From Caulobacteraceae bacterium (GTDB taxonomy: Bacteria; Pseudomonadota; Alphaproteobacteria; Caulobacterales; Caulobacteraceae), in NCBI GenBank assembly GCA_027489335.1, contig JAIXZX010000003.1, forward strand, positions 1 to 64,000: a stretch of 64,000 bases of DNA, given 5' to 3'. The stretch's first letter is position 1, and every line of letters begins with the position of its first letter. Below, in pieces: positions 62,966 through 64,000 of the stretch. The notes below the pieces were generated by a model. That model saw only the letters and a list, made by a program, of their open reading frames with translations, was not told where the DNA came from and ran no database searches. The translations under genes and the position numbers were made by a program.

Positions 62966-64000
62966 TGCTGCGACACTTCCTGGTCATCCTCGTGTTGGCG
63001 GCCAGCCTGAGCGGCGCCGCGGTGGCGCAGGCGCCGGCCGTCAGCGCCCACAGCGGCGTCTTCAACGGCCAGCCCGTGACCTATCAGGCCCGAGTGGAGG
63101 CCTGGCGGGTGAGCCCGGGCGAGGGCGAGCCGAGTGGTCAGATCATCACCACCAGCTATGTGCGGACTGATGTCCCGTCCGGTCCGCGCCCGGTCATCTT
63201 CCTGTTCAATGGCGGCCCCGGCGCATCGACCACCCCGCTGCACTTTGGCGCCTTCGGACCCAAGCGGCGGCTGGGGGAGGGGGCCGAGCAGCGGATGGTC
63301 GACAATCCCGACAGCCCTCTGGACGCCGCCGACCTGGTGTTCATCGATCCCGTGGGCACGGGTTACAGCCGCCCGCTCAGCGAGGGCCAGGGCCAGGCCT
63401 TCTGGACGCCTGACGGCGACGCCCTGTCGGTCAAGGCGGTGATCGCCGACTGGCTGAAGACCCATGGCCGAGAGGCCTCGCCGCGCTATGTGCTGGGCCA
63501 GAGCTACGGCACCACCCGGGCGGCGCTGATCGCCCACCATGGGGCGGACCTGAAGCTGGATGGGGTGCTGCTGTTCGCCCTGGTGGCCCGGCCGCCCGGG
63601 TTCGAGATGCCCTATGTCACCACTCTGCCAAGCTTTGCCGCCAGCGCCTGGAGCCACGGCCGTATCCCCCGGGAGGGCCGCACGGCGCAGGATGTCTATG
63701 ACGCCGCCGTCGAATTCGCCCGCACCGACTATGTGCGCGCCCTGATCGCCGGGGCCAGTTTGCCAGAGGATGAGAAGCGCACGGTGGCGCAGGCCATGTC
63801 GGCGCTGATCGGCCTGCCGACCGAGCTGATCCTGGAGAAGAACCTGCGACTGAGCCGCGCTGACTTCTATCTCAACCTGCTCAAGGATCAGGGCCTGCGC
63901 ACCGGCCAGCTGGACACCCGCGCCACCCGGCCCCTGGATGCGCCGGCTCAGCGGCCGCCCTATGACGATCCGGGCCTCAGCTACACGCCGCCGCGGCCGC
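62966..64000 (+). CDS. S10-family serine peptidase (partial, runs off the right edge)
   Basis: 345 codons are visible from ATG 62966, with GCGAGG just upstream; no stop before the window end. The signal peptide is FLVILVLAASLSGAAVAQA. It shows FLFNGGPGASTTPLHFG, VFIDPVGTGYSR and the nucleophile elbow VLGQSYGTTRAAL, where Gln replaces the usual Glu. It is the third S10 paralog in the window. Divergent from the M61 paralog, it shares that promoter region and its GCAT-N5-ATGC elements. Confidence 0.86.

Overview
The window is GC-rich, densely coded DNA from a free-living Gram-negative bacterium. Most likely it is an alphaproteobacterium of the Caulobacteraceae (Caulobacter/Phenylobacterium type). 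This placement is inferred from gene families (DUF3126 protein, GTP-type PEP carboxykinase, short PhoH protein, TorF-type porin, a TonB receptor beside exported peptidases) and was not tested by a search. No rRNA, tRNA, insertion sequence, prophage or CRISPR array was seen.

Region 1 (1-24128) is a large surface or exopolysaccharide locus. It holds the end of a UDP-glucose dehydrogenase gene, three GT4 glycosyltransferases, two acyltransferase-3 membrane proteins (one with an SGNH domain), a Wzy-like polymerase, a Wzx-like flippase, three PAPS-type sulfotransferases, the PAP phosphatase CysQ, an undecaprenyl-phosphate sugar transferase and GalE. These are followed by a Wzc-type tyrosine autokinase, an outer-membrane barrel protein, an alanine-rich exported protein, an O-antigen ligase/polymerase-family protein with a small partner, a LapG-like cysteine protease lipoprotein and a short Wza-like export protein. 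Together they suggest a Wzx/Wzy-type polymer that contains uronic acid, is O-acylated and is probably sulfated. CysQ would clear the PAP left by the sulfotransferases.

Region 2 (24129-41825) is mostly core metabolism and regulation: pckG, a CapD/WbpM-type nucleotide-sugar dehydratase, TorF-like porin, SDR, queF, nitroreductase, Nudix hydrolase, cysE, DUF3126, a hybrid histidine kinase with two receivers, alpha/beta hydrolase, a divergent TetR/metal-dependent hydrolase pair, PhoH, gamma-carbonic anhydrase and thioesterase. The PhoH leader contains an intrinsic terminator a short way before the chosen start codon.

Region 3 (41826-64000) looks like an amino-acid/peptide scavenging island. It has two nearly identical Lrp/AsnC regulators, a Tat-exported class V PLP enzyme, a class I/II aminotransferase, a TonB receptor, two ornithine-cyclodeaminase-family enzymes flanking an APC permease, two M61-type metallopeptidases, three S10 peptidases, an exported amidohydrolase, YceI and the TIGR02587/TIGR02588 pair. 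A palindrome GCAT-N5-ATGC recurs at four of its promoter regions. At both lrp genes it occurs as two copies exactly 31 bp apart, and a degenerate second copy gives the same spacing before the TonB receptor. This is the least expected signal in the window and suggests a local Lrp regulon.
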